Counted from the stretch's first letter, positions 1 through 6,437 are shown. The stretch: DNA of 18,023 nucleotides from CAYSUS01 sp964434165 (GCA_964434165.1 CAYSUS010000130.1:1-18023), one strand, 5' to 3'. Notes: generated from the letters alone by a model not told the origin. Made by a program: numbers and translations.

Positions 1-2078
1 AGTACTTCAGCTCCACGCACGGAGCCCGCAAGGGGTTGGCCGACACGGCCCTGAAGACGGCGGACTCCGGGTACCTGACGCGCAAGCTGGCCGACGTCGC
101 CCAGAACGTCGTCATCACGCAGCACGATTGCATGACCACGCAGGGCATCACCAAGGGCGTGATCTACCGAGGCGAGAAGGTCGAGGTGAGCCTGGCCGAG
201 TCGATCCGGGGCCGGGTCAGCCGCAGCAACATCGTCAACCCCATCACCGACGAGGTGATCGTCCGCGAGAACGAGCTGGTCAACTGGGAGATCGCGCGGA
301 AGATCGAGGAGATGGGCCTGGAGCGGATCCAGGTCCGCAGCCCCATGACCTGCGACGCCGCGCTGGGCGTGTGCGCCTTGTGCTACGGCATGGACCTCTC
401 CACCGGCTCGGCCGTCGAGGAGGGCATGGCCGTGGGGATCATCGCGGCCCAGAGCATCGGCGAGCCGGGGACGCAGTTGACGATGCGGACGTTCCATATC
501 GGCGGCACGGCGGCCCGCGCGGTCGAGGAGAGCGAGATCCGCTCCAAGAAGGCCGGTCTGGCCCGCTTCGCCCGGCTGAAGGTCGTGCGCAACGACGAGG
601 GTCAGCAGGTCGTCCTCACCCGCAACGGCGAGGTCGCGCTGGTGGACAACAAGGGGCGCGAACTGGAGAAGTTCGAGATCCCCGCCGGCGCCTACCTGAC
701 CGTCGAGGAGAATCAGGAGGTCGCGGCCGGGCAGGTGCTCTGCCAGTGGGACCCCCACAGCATCCCCATCCTGGCCGAGGTCGGGGGCAAGGTGCGTTAC
801 GAGGACGTCATCGAGGGCGACACGATGCGGATGGAGAAGGACCCCAGCGGCCACATCCGCCGCATGATCATGGAGCACAAGGGCGACCTCCACCCGCAGA
901 TCGTGCTCGAGGACTCCAGCGGCAAGATCCTCGACTTCTACTACCTTCCGGAGAAGGCCCACATCGAGGTCGAGGAAGGCAAGCAAGTCTCCGCGGGAAC
1001 CCTGCTGGCCAAGACGCCGCGCGAGGTCTCGGGCACGCAGGACATCACCGGCGGCCTGCCGCGCGTGACGGAGATCTTCGAAGCCCGCAAGCCCAAGGAC
1101 CCGGCCGTGATCGCCGAGATCGACGGGGTCGTCGAGATCCTCGGCGAGAAGCGCCGCGGCAAGCGGACGATCATCGTGCGCAGCGAAAGCGGCATCGAGC
1201 GCGAGCATCTGGTCTCGCACGGCAAGCACCTCCGCGTCCACTCGGGCGATTTCGTGCGGGCCGGCGAGGCGCTCGTCGATGGCCCGCTCGTCCCCCACGA
1301 CATCCTGCGGATCTCGGGCGAGGAAGCAGTCCAGCAGTACCTGGTGCGGGAGATTCAGAACGTGTATCGGAGCCAGCGTGTGGACATCGACGACAAGCAC
1401 ATCGAGATCATCGTCGCCCAGATGCTCCGCAAGGTCCGCGTGGAGACGATCGGTGACACCGGTCTGCTCCCCGGGGCCGTGATGGACAAGTTCGAGTTCC
1501 GCAAGGTCAACGACGACCTGGGCAAGTGCGTGAAGATCTCGGTCAAGGGGGACAGCGACTTCGAGGTCGGGTCGATCGTGCCCCGCGAGGCCCTGGACCA
1601 GGTCAACGCCCAGATCGAGGCCCTCGGCGGCGAGTCCGCCCAAGGGGTCAAGCCCAAGCCGGCCACCGCCAGCACGCAGCTGTTGGGGATCACCAAGGCC
1701 GCGGTGCAGAGCTACAGCTTCCTCTCGGCGGCCAGCTTCCAGGAAACGACCAAGGTCCTCACCGAGGCGGCCCTGGCCGGCAAGGTCGATCGGCTGGTGG
1801 GGCTGAAGGAGAACGTGATCCTCGGCCACCTGATTCCCGCGGGAACCGGTTTCCAGCTCTACCAGGAGTCGGAAGTGCGAATCCGGCCGCAGGCCCTGGA
1901 GGCGTTGACCGCGCCGCGCGAGGCGGCGCCCCGGCCCGCCTTCCCCCTGCTGGACGATTCCGGGGAGGAGGCGCCCCAGGCGGAGCCCTCGACCGTTCCT
2001 CCGTCCCCGCCTTCGGAGGCCCCGTCGGCCCTGGACGACCTGCTCGGTGGAGGGCAAACCCCGGAGTCCAATTCCTGA
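1..2078 (+). CDS. rpoC: DNA-directed RNA polymerase subunit beta' (3' part)
   Basis: This is the C-terminal part of RpoC, the largest subunit of RNA polymerase. The reading frame is open from base 3 (YFSSTHGARKGLADTALKTA), so the gene begins before the window and its catalytic NADFDGD site lies outside. The second zinc site is visible: a Cys in HDC (codon 129-131), then Cys-x6-Cys-x2-Cys with codons at 351, 372 and 381. The trigger-loop region follows at about 423-513 (AAQSIGEPGTQLTMRTFHIG). Barrel-type repeats (about 540-1290) and the conserved C-terminal region come next (GDTGLLPGAVMDKF, LGITKAAVQSYSFLSAASFQ, LTEAALAGKVDRLVGLKENV). The last 50 or so residues are a Pro/Glu-rich, probably disordered tail ending ALDDLLGGG plus nine residues. 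rpsL follows after 164 bases, the usual rpoBC-str order. Confidence 0.97.
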   Translation, partial: YFSSTHGARKGLADTALKTADSGYLTRKLADVAQNVVITQHDCMTTQGITKGVIYRGEKVEVSLAESIRGRVSRSNIVNPITDEVIVRENELVNWEIARKIEEMGLERIQVRSPMTCDAALGVCALCYGMDLSTGSAVEEGMAVGIIAAQSIGEPGTQLTMRTFHIGGTAARAVEESEIRSKKAGLARFARLKVVRNDEGQQVVLTRNGEVALVDNKGRELEKFEIPAGAYLTVEENQEVAAGQVLCQWDPHSIPILAEVGGKVRYEDVIEGDTMRMEKDPSGHIRRMIMEHKGDLHPQIVLEDSSGKILDFYYLPEKAHIEVEEGKQVSAGTLLAKTPREVSGTQDITGGLPRVTEIFEARKPKDPAVIAEIDGVVEILGEKRRGKRTIIVRSESGIEREHLVSHGKHLRVHSGDFVRAGEALVDGPLVPHDILRISGEEAVQQYLVREIQNVYRSQRVDIDDKHIEIIVAQMLRKVRVETIGDTGLLPGAVMDKFEFRKVNDDLGKCVKISVKGDSDFEVGSIVPREALDQVNAQIEALGGESAQGVKPKPATASTQLLGITKAAVQSYSFLSAASFQETTKVLTEAALAGKVDRLVGLKENVILGHLIPAGTGFQLYQESEVRIRPQALEALTAPREAAPRPAFPLLDDSGEEAPQAEPSTVPPSPPSEAPSALDDLLGGGQTPESNS

Positions 2079-2122
2079 ATCGCCGCGCGCGATTCCGCGA
2101 GGAGCGGGCAGCACCCTTGTGC

Positions 2123-2139
2123 CCCGGCGGAGGGCCGGG
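2123..2139 (+). terminator. Hairpin in rpoC-rpsL spacer, possible weak terminator
   Basis: Perfect 6-bp stem CCCGGC/GCCGGG with loop GGAGG, 45 bases after the rpoC stop. There is no T-run after it, so intrinsic termination would be weak. The sequence GCGGAGG (2127-2133), which overlaps the stem and loop, can instead pair with CCTCCGC at 2158-2164, directly before the -35 box of the rpsL promoter. Confidence 0.35.
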
Positions 2140-2164
2140 ATGGTCGAATCGGCAGGGCCTCCGC

Positions 2165-2192
2165 TTGACAGCCGGCGCGTTTCCGATAGGCT
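2165..2192 (+). promoter_or_regulatory. Predicted sigma70-type promoter for rpsL-rpsG
   Basis: A consensus -35 box TTGACA (2165-2170) is followed after 16 bases by TAGGCT (2187-2192), a three-of-six match to TATAAT. Transcription would start near 2199, about 44 bases before the rpsL ATG. The stretch from the -10 box onward closely resembles that of the rpsJ promoter at 6008-6036, which raises confidence in both. Confidence 0.6.
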
Positions 2193-2242
2193 TTAAGGTT
2201 TCGACGCTCCCAGGATTCAAGCGGCGCTGAAGGGAACCCCCG

Positions 2243-2614
2243 ATGCCCACCATCAACCAGCTTGTGAGGAAGAAGCGGAAGGTCCAGCGACGGGTCACCA
2301 AGGCCCCGGTCCTGGATTCCTGTCCGCAAAAGCGCGGGGTATGCCTTCAGGTCAAGACGATGACCCCCAAGAAGCCGAATTCGGCTCTGCGGAAGATCAG
2401 CCGCGTGCGGCTCTCCAATCGCAAGGAGGTCACCGTTTACATCCCGGGGGAAGGCCACACCTTGCAGGAGCACTCGATCGTCCTCGTGCGCGGGGGGCGC
2501 GTGCGCGACCTGCCGGGCGTCCGCTACCAGGTGATCCGCGGCAAACTCGATTGCATGGGCGTGGACGGGCGCAAGCAGTCGCGCAGCCGCTACGGGCAGA
2601 AGAAGTCGGGATAG
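2243..2614 (+). CDS. rpsL: 30S ribosomal protein S12
   Basis: S12 sits at the decoding centre of the 30S subunit and checks codon-anticodon pairing. The 123-residue product has the usual bacterial length and the signatures TPKKPNSALRK (residues 41-51), IPGEGHTLQEHS and the C-terminal SRSRYG. Asp89, the residue methylthiolated by RimO in some bacteria, is present. Residue 88 (codon CGC, 2504-2506) is Arg where most bacteria have Lys (GRVRDLPG rather than GRVKDLPG). In laboratory strains and Mycobacterium tuberculosis, Lys-to-Arg here is a known streptomycin-resistance change; Lys43 is unchanged. The start has a good ribosome binding site, GAAGGGA, 8 bases before the ATG. It is the first gene of the str cluster, with rpsG 117 bases downstream. 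Confidence 0.98.
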   Translation: MPTINQLVRKKRKVQRRVTKAPVLDSCPQKRGVCLQVKTMTPKKPNSALRKISRVRLSNRKEVTVYIPGEGHTLQEHSIVLVRGGRVRDLPGVRYQVIRGKLDCMGVDGRKQSRSRYGQKKSG

Positions 2615-2637
2615 GAGGACTGGGCGGTCTGGGGGTT

Positions 2638-2666
2638 CCGCCGGGCCTGATCCCGGGCCTCGGCGG
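2638..2666 (+). promoter_or_regulatory. Hairpin in rpsL-rpsG spacer, candidate S7 operator
   Basis: CCGCCG-GGCC pairs with GGCC-T-CGGCGG (one bulged T) around the loop TGATCCCG, giving ten base pairs. In Escherichia coli, S7 represses its own operon by binding mRNA between rpsL and rpsG. The position here is equivalent, but I see no sequence match to the E. coli site, so the role is inferred. There is no T-run, so a terminator is less likely. Confidence 0.35.
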
Positions 2667-2731
2667 TCCGGGCCGAAGCGCCACACCCTTCCCGGTCCCC
2701 TCGAACCTTACCGAGTCACGGCGAAGCCATC

Positions 2732-3202
2732 ATGGGTCGTATCACGGCGAGCGAGAAGACGTTGGCTCCCGATCCCCGCTACGGGTCGCGGCTGGCCAGC
2801 AAGTTCATCAACTGCATGATGTGCGACGGCAAGAAGAGCGTCACGCAGGCGGTCTTCTACGACGCGCTGGACATCATCGGGAAGAAACTGTCGGACCAGG
2901 ATCCGATCGAGGTGTTCCACCAGGCGATCGAAAACGTCAAGCCGGACATCGAGGTTCGCAGCCGTCGCGTGGGCGGGGCTTCCTACCAGGTCCCCATGCA
3001 GGTGAACCGAAAGCGGCAGCAGTCGCTGGCCATCCGCTGGGTGCTTGGGGCGGTCCGGGAGAAGAAGGGCCGGCCCACGGCCGTCAAGCTGGCCGACGAA
3101 CTGCTGGCCGCCTACAATCGCGAAGGTACGGCGATGACCAAGCGCGAGAACGTGCATCGCATGGCCGAGGCCAACAAGGCTTTCGCCCACTTCGCGTGGT
3201 AG
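2732..3202 (+). CDS. rpsG: 30S ribosomal protein S7
   Basis: S7 binds the 3' major domain of 16S rRNA, nucleates assembly of the 30S head and contacts E-site tRNA. The 156-residue product matches the normal bacterial length. It carries the family pattern throughout: LASKFINCMMCDGKKSVTQA near residues 21-40, FHQAIENVKP, then RSRRVGGASYQVPMQV with the basic beta-hairpin near residues 77-92, and KRENVHRMAEANKAFAHFAW at the C-terminus. The ATG at 2732 fits the conserved MGRIT start; no strong Shine-Dalgarno sequence precedes it, only GGCGAAG. It lies in the str cluster after rpsL. A strong hairpin follows 16 bases after its stop codon and may end the rpsL-rpsG transcript. Confidence 0.98.
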   Translation: MGRITASEKTLAPDPRYGSRLASKFINCMMCDGKKSVTQAVFYDALDIIGKKLSDQDPIEVFHQAIENVKPDIEVRSRRVGGASYQVPMQVNRKRQQSLAIRWVLGAVREKKGRPTAVKLADELLAAYNREGTAMTKRENVHRMAEANKAFAHFAW

Positions 3203-3218
3203 CTCGGTCAAGGAACTT

Positions 3219-3251
3219 GCGCCGCGTCGATTTCCCCTCGGCGCGGCGTTT
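3219..3251 (+). terminator. Strong hairpin after rpsG, probable terminator or attenuator
   Basis: CGCCGCGTCGA (3220-3230) pairs with TCGGCGCGGCG (3238-3248) around the loop TTTCCCC: eleven pairs including one G-T wobble, plus a further G-T wobble at 3219/3249. TTT begins at 3249 and TTGTG follows. It is the most terminator-like structure in the str cluster. It would partly separate rpsL-rpsG from the cupin gene and fusA, although the T-run is short. Confidence 0.55.
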
Positions 3252-3306
3252 GTGCGCGCCGTCGGCCCGGCAGTCCGCAACCGCGATAGTCGGCGAGGAG
3301 CCCACG

Positions 3307-3690
3307 ATGAGCGACCCAACGACACGGGAAACGATCGTCCGCCACGAGGACACGGCGCCTCGCGAGCGCAGCACCTGCGGGTGGCGGCTCCGGCTGATCA
3401 GCCGCGAGGACGCGGGCCGCGTAGCCGCGTGGGCCCACACCGTGGATATCGACGGGGCCAGGCCCCACTACCACCGCCGCGGCACGGAACTGTACTACGT
3501 GCTCGATGGCGACGGCTCGGTCGTGCTCGACGGCGTCGAGCACCCGGTGCGGGCGGGCTCGATGGTGCACATCCCGCCCGGCGTCGTCCACGGAGCCAAG
3601 GGCCGCATGCGCGTGCTCGTGGTCGGCGTGCCCGACATCGACGAGAGCGACCTGTTCTTCCCCGACGAGAACCCGCCCGCCGCGGGGTGA
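3307..3690 (+). CDS. Small single-domain cupin protein, function unknown
   Basis: The 127-residue product is a single conserved-barrel cupin. Motif 1 is His54-x-His56-x4-Glu61-x6-Gly68 (HYHRRGTELYYVLDG). Motif 2 is Gly84-x5-Pro90-x-Gly92-x2-His95 (GSMVHIPPGVVH). All four usual metal ligands (His54, His56, Glu61, His95) are therefore present, so a metal-binding fold is likely. The substrate cannot be told: cupins include sugar isomerases, dioxygenases and small-molecule sensors. No signal peptide is seen, so it is probably cytoplasmic. The start at 3307 is supported by GAGGAG 6 bases upstream; the frame is open further upstream, but only as a shadow of rpsG. It lies between rpsG and fusA, where bacteria normally have no gene, only 20 bases from fusA, so the two are likely co-transcribed. 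A weak -10-like GATAGT lies at 3285-3290 without a good -35. Confidence 0.85.
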   Translation: MSDPTTRETIVRHEDTAPRERSTCGWRLRLISREDAGRVAAWAHTVDIDGARPHYHRRGTELYYVLDGDGSVVLDGVEHPVRAGSMVHIPPGVVHGAKGRMRVLVVGVPDIDESDLFFPDENPPAAG

Positions 3691-3710
3691 GCCCCGCCCG
3701 CCCGCGCGCC

Positions 3711-5807
3711 ATGCCGCCCAAGATCGACCGCCTGCGCAACATCGGCATCATTGCCCACATCGATGCGGGCAAGACCACGCTCACCGAGCGGATGCTGTAC
3801 TACAGCGGCTTCACGCACCGGGTGGGCCAGGTGGACAAGGGGACGACCGAGACGGACTTCGATGCCGAGGAGCGGGAACGGGGCATCACGATCTACTCCG
3901 CGTGCGTCACGTTCCCGTGGCGCGATCACCAGATCAATCTCATCGATACGCCGGGCCACGTCGACTTCACGGCCGAGGTGGAGCGGAGCCTCCGCGTGCT
4001 CGATGGCGGGGTCGTCGTGTTCAGCGCACGCGAGGGCGTCGAGGCCCAGAGCGAGACCGTCTGGCGCCAGGCCGACAAGTACCACGTGCCGCGGCTGGCG
4101 TTCATCAACAAGATGGACCGTGAGGGGGCCGATTTCTACGCCACCCTGGACGAGATGACCGCGCGGCTGGAGGCCAAGCCGATCGCGGTGACCATTCCCA
4201 TTGGAGCCGGCCCGCCGCACGTGCAGGACGCCTTCCGCGGCGTGATCGACCTCGTCGAGATGCGGTTCCTCCGCTTCACGCCCGAGACCCAGGGGCAGGA
4301 GATCGTCGCCGAGGAGATCCCCGAGAAGTGGAAGGACGAGGCCCAGCTCTGGCGCGGGCAGATGCTCGACGCGCTCTCGCACTTCAGCGATGAGTTGATC
4401 GAGTTGATGCTCGCCGACGAGAAGGTCCCCCCGGAGCTGATCCGGCGCGTGGTCCGGCAGGCGACGATCCACGACATGGTCGTGCCGGTGTTCTGCGGGT
4501 CGGCCCTGGACGGAATCGGCGTCCAACCCGTCTTGGACGGGGTGACCGGCTTCCTGCCCAGCCCCCTGGACGTCCCTCCGGTCGAGGGCAGGTCCCTGAA
4601 GAAGGAAAAGGACGCGAAGAAGGAAGGGGGCACGCTCGCGCGCAAGCCCGATCCCAAGGAGCCCTTCTGCGGCCTGGTGTTCAAAGTCGTCGCCGATCGG
4701 CACGGCGACCTGCACTGGGTCCGCGTTTACTCGGGGGTGTTGAAGGCGAACTCCCGCGTGCTGAATCCGGGCAAGGACAAGAAAGAGAACGTCCCCCAGA
4801 TCTGGCGAATCCTGGCCGACGACCGAAAACAGGTCGAGTCGGTGGAGCCGGGCGAGATTGTCGGCATCATCGGTCTGCGGCACTCGATCACCGGCGATAC
4901 GCTGTGCGACCCGAAGCATCCGATCCTCCTGGAGTCGATCACGTTTCCCGAGACGGTCGTCGCCATGGCCATCGAGCCGGAGACCTCGACGGAGCGCAAG
5001 AAGCTCTCCCAGGTGCTCGATATGCTGCGCCGGCAGGATCCCACGTTTCGCGCGCTGGAGAACGAAGAGACCGGCCAGACGCTCATCAGCGGGATGGGCG
5101 AGTTGCACCTGGAGGTCATCAAGCATCGCCTGCTCCGCGACTTCAAGCTCAACGTCCGCGTGCACAACCCGCGCGTGAGCTACCGGGAGACGATCGAACG
5201 GTGTGTGGAAGTGACGGGGCAGTGCCACCGCACCGTGGCGGGCCAGGCCCTGTTCGCCGAGGTCACGATCCGCATGGAACCCACGGAGGTGGGTCGGGGA
5301 TCGGGGCAGGTGGCCGTGGTGCCGGCGTGCGGCGAGGCCCTGCCGGGGGAGTATCTGGCGGCCGTGCTGGAGGAGCTCGGGGACCAAGGGCTGGGCGGCG
5401 GGGCGCTCGGGTTCCCCTTGTTGCATGTGAAGATCAGCGTGCTGGACGGGAAGGTCCACGAGACCGAGTCCAATGCGATGGCGTTTCGGATGGCGGCGTC
5501 GGACGCGTTCCAGAAGGCCCTGCGCGAGGCCGGAATCGTGCTCCTGGAGCCGATCATGCGCCTGGAGGTGACCCTGCCCGAGGAGTTCGTCGGCGACTTC
5601 GTCAGCGACCTGCAGCAGCGGCGGGCGATCATCACGCGGACCTGCACTCGCGGCAAGAACACGGTGATCGAGGCCCAAGCGCCCCTGGCCAACCTGTTCG
5701 GATACTCCAGTGCCATGCGGGGGCTCAGCCAGGGCCGGGCAAGTTGCACCATGGAACCGTCGAGCTACGGACCCGCGCCGCCGGAGGTTCTGCGGAGCTT
5801 CACGTGA
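3711..5807 (+). CDS. fusA: Elongation factor G family GTPase, EF-G2-like
   Basis: This 698-residue translational GTPase belongs to the EF-G family, which drives tRNA-mRNA translocation and, with RRF, ribosome recycling. GTP-binding motifs are complete: AHIDAGKT (residues 15-22), RGIT in switch I (57-60), DTPGH (79-83), NKMD (133-136) and GSAL (263-266). Domain II starts near 317 (EPFCGLVFKVV), after a Lys-rich linker (297-307). Domains III-V follow, with GMGELHLEV, a domain IV tip containing VHETES, and LEPIMRLEV near the C-terminus. Switch I (TETDFDAEERERGITIYSA), SAREGVEAQ and the domain II loop DRHGDLHWVRVYSG resemble mitochondrial EF-G2 and related bacterial forms more than canonical EF-G. 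The gene sits in the str cluster, so the symbol is positional. The ATG at 3711 has no Shine-Dalgarno sequence; the 20-base gap from the cupin gene is almost all G and C. Confidence 0.93.
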   Translation: MPPKIDRLRNIGIIAHIDAGKTTLTERMLYYSGFTHRVGQVDKGTTETDFDAEERERGITIYSACVTFPWRDHQINLIDTPGHVDFTAEVERSLRVLDGGVVVFSAREGVEAQSETVWRQADKYHVPRLAFINKMDREGADFYATLDEMTARLEAKPIAVTIPIGAGPPHVQDAFRGVIDLVEMRFLRFTPETQGQEIVAEEIPEKWKDEAQLWRGQMLDALSHFSDELIELMLADEKVPPELIRRVVRQATIHDMVVPVFCGSALDGIGVQPVLDGVTGFLPSPLDVPPVEGRSLKKEKDAKKEGGTLARKPDPKEPFCGLVFKVVADRHGDLHWVRVYSGVLKANSRVLNPGKDKKENVPQIWRILADDRKQVESVEPGEIVGIIGLRHSITGDTLCDPKHPILLESITFPETVVAMAIEPETSTERKKLSQVLDMLRRQDPTFRALENEETGQTLISGMGELHLEVIKHRLLRDFKLNVRVHNPRVSYRETIERCVEVTGQCHRTVAGQALFAEVTIRMEPTEVGRGSGQVAVVPACGEALPGEYLAAVLEELGDQGLGGGALGFPLLHVKISVLDGKVHETESNAMAFRMAASDAFQKALREAGIVLLEPIMRLEVTLPEEFVGDFVSDLQQRRAIITRTCTRGKNTVIEAQAPLANLFGYSSAMRGLSQGRASCTMEPSSYGPAPPEVLRSFT

Positions 5808-5820
5808 CCGGGAGGGAGCC

Positions 5821-5839
5821 GGCCGGGGGCGCCCGGGCC
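5821..5839 (+). terminator. Hairpin after fusA, possible terminator
   Basis: GGCCGGG pairs with CCCGG-(G)-CC around the loop GGCG, seven pairs with one bulge, starting 13 bases after the fusA stop. ATTCCCCC follows rather than a T-run, so any termination would be weak or Rho-assisted. Confidence 0.35.
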
Positions 5840-5849
5840 GATTCCCCCA

Positions 5850-5865
5850 CTCTTCTGAGGGAGAG
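5850..5865 (+). repeat. Small hairpin, possible relic of a dispersed palindromic repeat
   Basis: CTCTTC pairs with GGAGAG (one wobble) around TGAG, flanked by CCCCCA and GTTGG. The shape recalls the CTCTCCC/GGGAGAG palindromes scattered between genes in some planctomycete genomes. Only one copy is in the window, so the assignment is tentative. Confidence 0.25.
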
Positions 5866-6007
5866 GTTGGCGCGGCCGTGGCGGCGGTGAAGCGGGGCGG
5901 CGGATGAAATCTGTGGGCTCCTTCCGAAGTGCGTGCCGATGAAAGGTGGTTCGTCCGCGCGAGCGAATCGCCGGTTGAAAATCCGCGGCGTACGCGGGGC
6001 GCGGCCG

Positions 6008-6036
6008 TTGACACGGTTCTGAAGAAGCGTTAGCAT
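6008..6036 (+). promoter_or_regulatory. Predicted sigma70-type promoter for the S10 block
   Basis: TTGACA (6008-6013) is a full -35 consensus. After exactly 17 bases comes TAGCAT (6031-6036), a four-of-six -10 match. The predicted start is near 6043, about 65 bases before the rpsJ start codon. It is the best promoter in the window, and its -10 and downstream bases resemble those of the rpsL promoter. Confidence 0.7.
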
Positions 6037-6046
6037 TTGAGGTTTT

Positions 6047-6072
6047 CCCGCCGCGCTAGGCGGGTTGTCTTT
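6047..6072 (+). promoter_or_regulatory. S10-block leader hairpin with T-rich tail
   Basis: A perfect 6-bp stem CCCGCC/GGCGGG with loop GCGCTA (6047-6064) is followed by TTGTCTTT. It begins only about 4 bases after the predicted transcription start. It could be an attenuator for the ribosomal protein transcript or a 5' stem that protects the mRNA. A terminator for transcripts reading through from fusA is a third possibility. Confidence 0.45.
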
Positions 6073-6107
6073 GGCAAGTCGGAATCGGACCCTTTGGGAA
6101 ACACGCC

Positions 6108-6437
6108 GTGGCTGGTCAGACGAACGAGCTGATACGCATCCGGATGGAGGCCTACGACCACGCCATCCTCGACCAGTCGGCGGCGGAGATCGTCGATACG
6201 GCCAAGCGTACCGGGTCGATCGTCCACGGTCCGATCCCCCTGCCCACACGCATCGAGCGATACACCGTCCTGTCCAGCCCGCACATCGACAAGAAGGCAC
6301 GGCAGCAGTTCGAAATCCGTACCCACAAACGACTTGTCGATATCATGCAGGCCACGGCCAAGACGATTGAAGCGTTGAACAAGCTGAGCCTGCCCGCGGG
6401 CGTGGACATCAAGATCAAGGCATCCGCGAGGCATTAG
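6108..6437 (+). CDS. rpsJ: 30S ribosomal protein S10
   Basis: S10 is a 30S head protein that also acts in transcription antitermination as NusE, the partner of NusB and NusG. The 109-residue product is of normal length. It shows IRIRMEAYDHAILDQS (residues 9-24), the long conserved loop GPIPLPTRIERYTVL and HIDKKARQQFEIRTHKR. The start codon is GTG at 6108: the first residues (MAGQTNELIRIRM) align with the usual S10 start, and no in-frame ATG precedes it near enough. GGGA 8 bases upstream is only a weak ribosome binding site. It is the first gene of the S10 block and has its own predicted promoter. rplC is 126 bases downstream, across two RNA-hairpin candidates. Confidence 0.97.
   Translation: MAGQTNELIRIRMEAYDHAILDQSAAEIVDTAKRTGSIVHGPIPLPTRIERYTVLSSPHIDKKARQQFEIRTHKRLVDIMQATAKTIEALNKLSLPAGVDIKIKASARH

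Larger units (their letters stand above)
5808..6107 (+). other. fusA-rpsJ spacer, no gene
   Basis: This is the longest gene-free stretch, exactly 300 bases. In many bacteria tuf occupies this place; no EF-Tu sequence is visible in any frame. It contains G+C hairpins after fusA (5821-5839 and 5850-5865), a short inverted repeat CCGCG/CGCGG at 5983-5997, a predicted promoter (6008-6036) and a terminator-like hairpin (6047-6072) ahead of rpsJ. Confidence 0.8.

Noticed and set aside
3262..3290. Possible promoter before the cupin gene (GATAGT at 3285-3290)
   Set aside because: The -35 position reads TCGGCC, matching poorly. Too weak to list as a promoter.
3495..6014. Long minus-strand open frame opposite the cupin gene and fusA
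   Set aside because: High G+C sequence leaves long antisense frames open. The + strand encodes a complete EF-G, and the antisense product has no recognisable domain.
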